A stretch of 64,000 nt of DNA. Origin: JALHST01 sp038316335. Its GTDB lineage: Bacteria; Bacteroidota; Bacteroidia; Flavobacteriales; Flavobacteriaceae. Under the pieces are notes generated by a model, which saw only the letters and a list, made by a program, of their open reading frames with translations, had not been told where the DNA came from and searched no databases. Below are positions 61,758-64,000 of this stretch, one piece after another. The stretch covers positions 7,214-71,213 of the forward strand of contig JBBQAM010000017.1 in assembly GCA_038316335.1 (NCBI GenBank). The letters run 5' to 3'. Numbering within the stretch: the first letter of the stretch is position 1; the number at the start of each line of letters is the position of its first letter. The translations under genes were made by a program, and so were the position numbers.

Positions 61758-62543
61758 ATGAAGGTCTCGCTTAAAGGAAAAAAAGCCTTGGTCGGAGGAA
61801 GTAGTGATGGTATTGGAAAAGCGATTGCCGAGCAATTGGCCAAAAGTGGCGCGAGTGTCACCTTAATGGCGCGTAATGAACATAAACTCAAGGCCATTCT
61901 TTCAACCCTTCCCAAAGACGAGGGCCAAAAGCATCACTATGTGGTGACCGACTTTTCGAATTACGAAGCCTTTAAAGATCGAATTGGCCAGTACTTTGAT
62001 ACGAATACTGTTGATATCCTGGTCAATAATACCCAAGGACCGAATGCCGGGAATGCCCTCGAAAAAAAGGTAGTCGATTATCAAGAAGCGTTTGACCTTC
62101 TGTTCAAAACAATTGTTTTCACAACCGAGCTGGCCTTGAAAGGCATGCAAAAAAACCAATGGGGCAGAATTATTAATGTTGCCTCGATTTCGGTCAAGGA
62201 ACCTTTGTCATATTTGGCATTGTCAAATACCATACGGGCGGCCGTGGTGACCTGGGCGAAATCCTTGGCCACTGATGTAGGGCCTGACAAGATAACGGTC
62301 AATAGTATTTTGACCGGGTATTTCGATACGGCTCGTATTGCTCAGTTAAATGCCAAGAAAGCAGAACAACTGGGGATACCGCAAGATGATGTTCGCAGCG
62401 AGATGGAATCACGGGTACCTCTCAAACGAATTGGAGATCCAAAAGAATATGGCTATTTGGTCGCATTTTTAGCCTCTGACAGGGCCGCTTATATTACTGG
62501 CACGCAGATTCCCATAGATGGTGGTCTGTTGAAAAGCCTGTGA
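61758..62543 (+). CDS. SDR-family oxidoreductase with substituted active site
   Basis: It has 261 residues. The NAD(P)-binding motif GGSSDGIGKA is at residues 11-20, NNTQGP at the NNAG position, and the C-terminus has ITGTQIPIDGGLLKSL. At the catalytic position the usual Tyr-x3-Lys is replaced: the segment LALSNTIRAAVVTWAKSLA aligns Ser and Arg with Tyr and Lys. Such a subgroup of SDR proteins exists; substrates are unknown. The protein may bind a cofactor with altered chemistry. Confidence 0.88.
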   Translation: MKVSLKGKKALVGGSSDGIGKAIAEQLAKSGASVTLMARNEHKLKAILSTLPKDEGQKHHYVVTDFSNYEAFKDRIGQYFDTNTVDILVNNTQGPNAGNALEKKVVDYQEAFDLLFKTIVFTTELALKGMQKNQWGRIINVASISVKEPLSYLALSNTIRAAVVTWAKSLATDVGPDKITVNSILTGYFDTARIAQLNAKKAEQLGIPQDDVRSEMESRVPLKRIGDPKEYGYLVAFLASDRAAYITGTQIPIDGGLLKSL

Positions 62544-62591
62544 TGCATGTTCCCCTTCGCGTGTCACACTATTGAAGTGTGATTTAAAAAA

Positions 62592-63119
62592 TCATTTTTT
62601 TCTTTTCGGAGGATATTTTAAAAGCACCTTGTCGACCAATTCCTGAAAAGTTTGTTCGCGTAGGGTCGGAGGTGCATTTTCCTTAAAGGAAATACTGCTT
62701 GTCGCTTGCCAGAACAGCATATTCTTTTTGGCATCCACGAAATCAAATTGAATTTCGCGCTGCAAATGGGACTGCCCGACCGGGATGCCGAACGATACGC
62801 CACCGCCGATAGTACCGCCACCGCCGCCGACTCCCACCCCTACTGAATTATTGGGCTGTGTTCTTAAGGTGGTACTTTTGATATTGATCCACATGTCGGG
62901 TTCTTCCGAATATAGAAGTCCCTTGGTCTGCAAGGCAATATCCATAGCTCCTAATAATCTTTTGATATCCAATTCACTTAAACCCGTCTCCATATCGGCA
63001 TAATAATTATAGGTAGTATAGGCCGTGAAATCGGTCTCCTTGTCATAATCATAATGTACGCGAATGGCATTACAGGAAACCATCAGTAGAACTACTATCA
63101 ACGCCCGTAAATAGGTCAT
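62592..63119 (-). CDS. DUF4136-type lipoprotein
   Basis: It has 175 residues from the ATG at 63119 (MTYLRALIVVLLMVSC, lipobox Cys16); an upstream Met at 63161 is less likely because it would precede the signal with a second hydrophobic stretch. The mature domain begins with VHYDYDKETDFTAYTTYNYY and has a Gly-rich GVGVGGGGGTIGGGVSFGI loop and FQELVDKVLLKYPPKRK at the end, as in DUF4136 lipoproteins. Function unknown. Confidence 0.85.
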   Translation of the reverse strand: MTYLRALIVVLLMVSCNAIRVHYDYDKETDFTAYTTYNYYADMETGLSELDIKRLLGAMDIALQTKGLLYSEEPDMWINIKSTTLRTQPNNSVGVGVGGGGGTIGGGVSFGIPVGQSHLQREIQFDFVDAKKNMLFWQATSSISFKENAPPTLREQTFQELVDKVLLKYPPKRKK

Positions 63120-63185
63120 ATACTTACTTTTACATAAAAATACCAAAAAAAGAAACGGCATTGGTAGAACAAACGAGATATTCGA

Positions 63186-64000
63186 TTAACTGTTGAGCAT
63201 CGTCCAGAGTCGATCTTTTAATTCTTGAAGACCGATATTGGCAATCGAGGAAATAAATAAATAGGGTGTATCCTTAAAGTCAGCATCGAGCACAATGCGC
63301 ATTTCATCCATCAGTTCATCATCGAGCATATCACATTTTGAAATGGCGACCAGGCGGGCCTTATCCAACAATTCGGGGTTATAGCGCCGCAACTCATCCA
63401 AGAGAATTTCATACTCCTTACTAATATCCTTGCTATCGGCAGGTATTAAAAACAATAAGGTAGCATTGCGTTCGATATGTCGAAGGAAATAATGTCCTAA
63501 GCCCTTGCCTTCTGCCGCCCCTTCAATAATACCAGGAATATCGGCAATAACAAAGCTCTGAAAATCGCGGTGCTCAACGATGCCCAAATTCGGCTTTAAG
63601 GTTGTGAACTCATAATCGGCGATTTTCGGTTTGGCTGAAGTTACCACCGAGAGTAATGTTGATTTTCCTGCATTCGGAAAACCGACCAGCCCTACGTCGG
63701 CCAATACCTTCAACTCAAGGATCACTTGTTTTTCCTGACCTGGTATCCCCGGTTGTGCGTACCTCGGGGTTTGGTTCGTACTGGTTCTAAAATGCCAGTT
63801 ACCCTGACCTCCCATGCCCCCGGGCAACAATACTTTTTCTTCGCCATCCTCGGTAATCTCGAACAGCACTTCATCTGTTTCGAAGTCCTTGATTACGGTA
63901 CCTAAAGGCACATCCATATACACATCTTCCCCATCGGCACCGGTACTTCGGTTTTTACTACCATGTTCGGCATGACCTGCCCTAAAATGTTTTTTGAACT
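63186..64000 (-). CDS. obg: GTPase Obg/CgtA (5' end outside window)
   Basis: 271 residues of the frame are visible, open to the edge. The Obg-fold part has AGHAEHGSKNRSTGADGED and DVPLGTVIKDFETDE. The G domain has GFPNAGKSTLLSVV (G1), DIPGII (G3) and AISKCDML (G4, variant of N/TKxD). It is the large-subunit assembly GTPase. About 50 residues of the N-terminus are missing at the edge. It ends DRLWTMLNS at 63186. Confidence 0.95.
   Translation of the reverse strand, partial: FKKHFRAGHAEHGSKNRSTGADGEDVYMDVPLGTVIKDFETDEVLFEITEDGEEKVLLPGGMGGQGNWHFRTSTNQTPRYAQPGIPGQEKQVILELKVLADVGLVGFPNAGKSTLLSVVTSAKPKIADYEFTTLKPNLGIVEHRDFQSFVIADIPGIIEGAAEGKGLGHYFLRHIERNATLLFLIPADSKDISKEYEILLDELRRYNPELLDKARLVAISKCDMLDDELMDEMRIVLDADFKDTPYLFISSIANIGLQELKDRLWTMLNS

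Overview
The window reads as chromosomal DNA of a marine Flavobacteriaceae bacterium (phylum Bacteroidota; the Zobellia/Maribacter/Muricauda type is a guess). Evidence seen in the sequence: a SusC/SusD pair, a FecI-type sigma / FecR anti-sigma / TonB-dependent receptor unit, many lipoproteins, a textbook Bacteroidota promoter (TTTG, 19 nt, TAnnTTTG) before rpsL, almost no Shine-Dalgarno sequences, and a ribosomal-protein supercluster that runs without tuf from rpsL to rplQ and is followed by carA and eno. I see no tRNA, rRNA, CRISPR array, prophage or intact insertion sequence.

Layout. 1-4.4 kb: the front part of an esterase-like lipoprotein gene, a 48-residue lipoprotein, folD, a four-helix-bundle gene broken by an in-frame TAG, and ffh. 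4.4-10.4 kb: a 599-residue repeat lipoprotein, transcribed away from an ECF sigma factor, a FecR anti-sigma factor and a TonB-dependent receptor that probably form one surface signalling/uptake unit. 10.5-18 kb: argS, a small unknown protein plus an SDR/DUF2867 protein, a BCCT transporter with no normal start codon, and a PQQ-type sugar dehydrogenase lipoprotein. 17.7-25.3 kb (all minus): two guanidino-group-modifying hydrolases in tandem, citrate synthase, a GT5 glycogen-synthase-like enzyme, enolase and carA.

25.4-42.9 kb is the translation supercluster on the minus strand: rpsL-rpsG-fusA-rpsJ, then a structured 232-nt gap, then rplC through rplQ with secY, infA and rpoA. Two genes too short for routine ORF lists, rpmJ and rpmD, are present. 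Divergent from rpsL lies a SusC-SusD-lipoprotein operon (43.3-49.2 kb), followed by a 700-nt gene-free stretch, an arylsulfotransferase-family lipoprotein and a secreted unknown protein.

52-64 kb holds housekeeping and accessory genes: rlmB, a rhomboid protease whose 5' end is tandemly duplicated (111-bp unit), rarA, a secreted unknown, a YjjG-type nucleotidase overlapping a polysaccharide-deacetylase-like protein, radC, mpl, a cupin, an SDR with a substituted active site, a DUF4136 lipoprotein and the 3' part of obg.

The most unusual items are the rhomboid 5' duplication, heptanucleotide-periodic repeats in several spacers (including inside the ribosomal operon), the attenuator-like rpsJ-rplC gap, the interrupted four-helix-bundle gene, the missing BCCT start codon and the internally repeated 599-residue lipoprotein. 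I did not find a clearly new multi-gene system such as a defence island; the sigma/receptor/repeat-lipoprotein locus is the best candidate for unexplored function.
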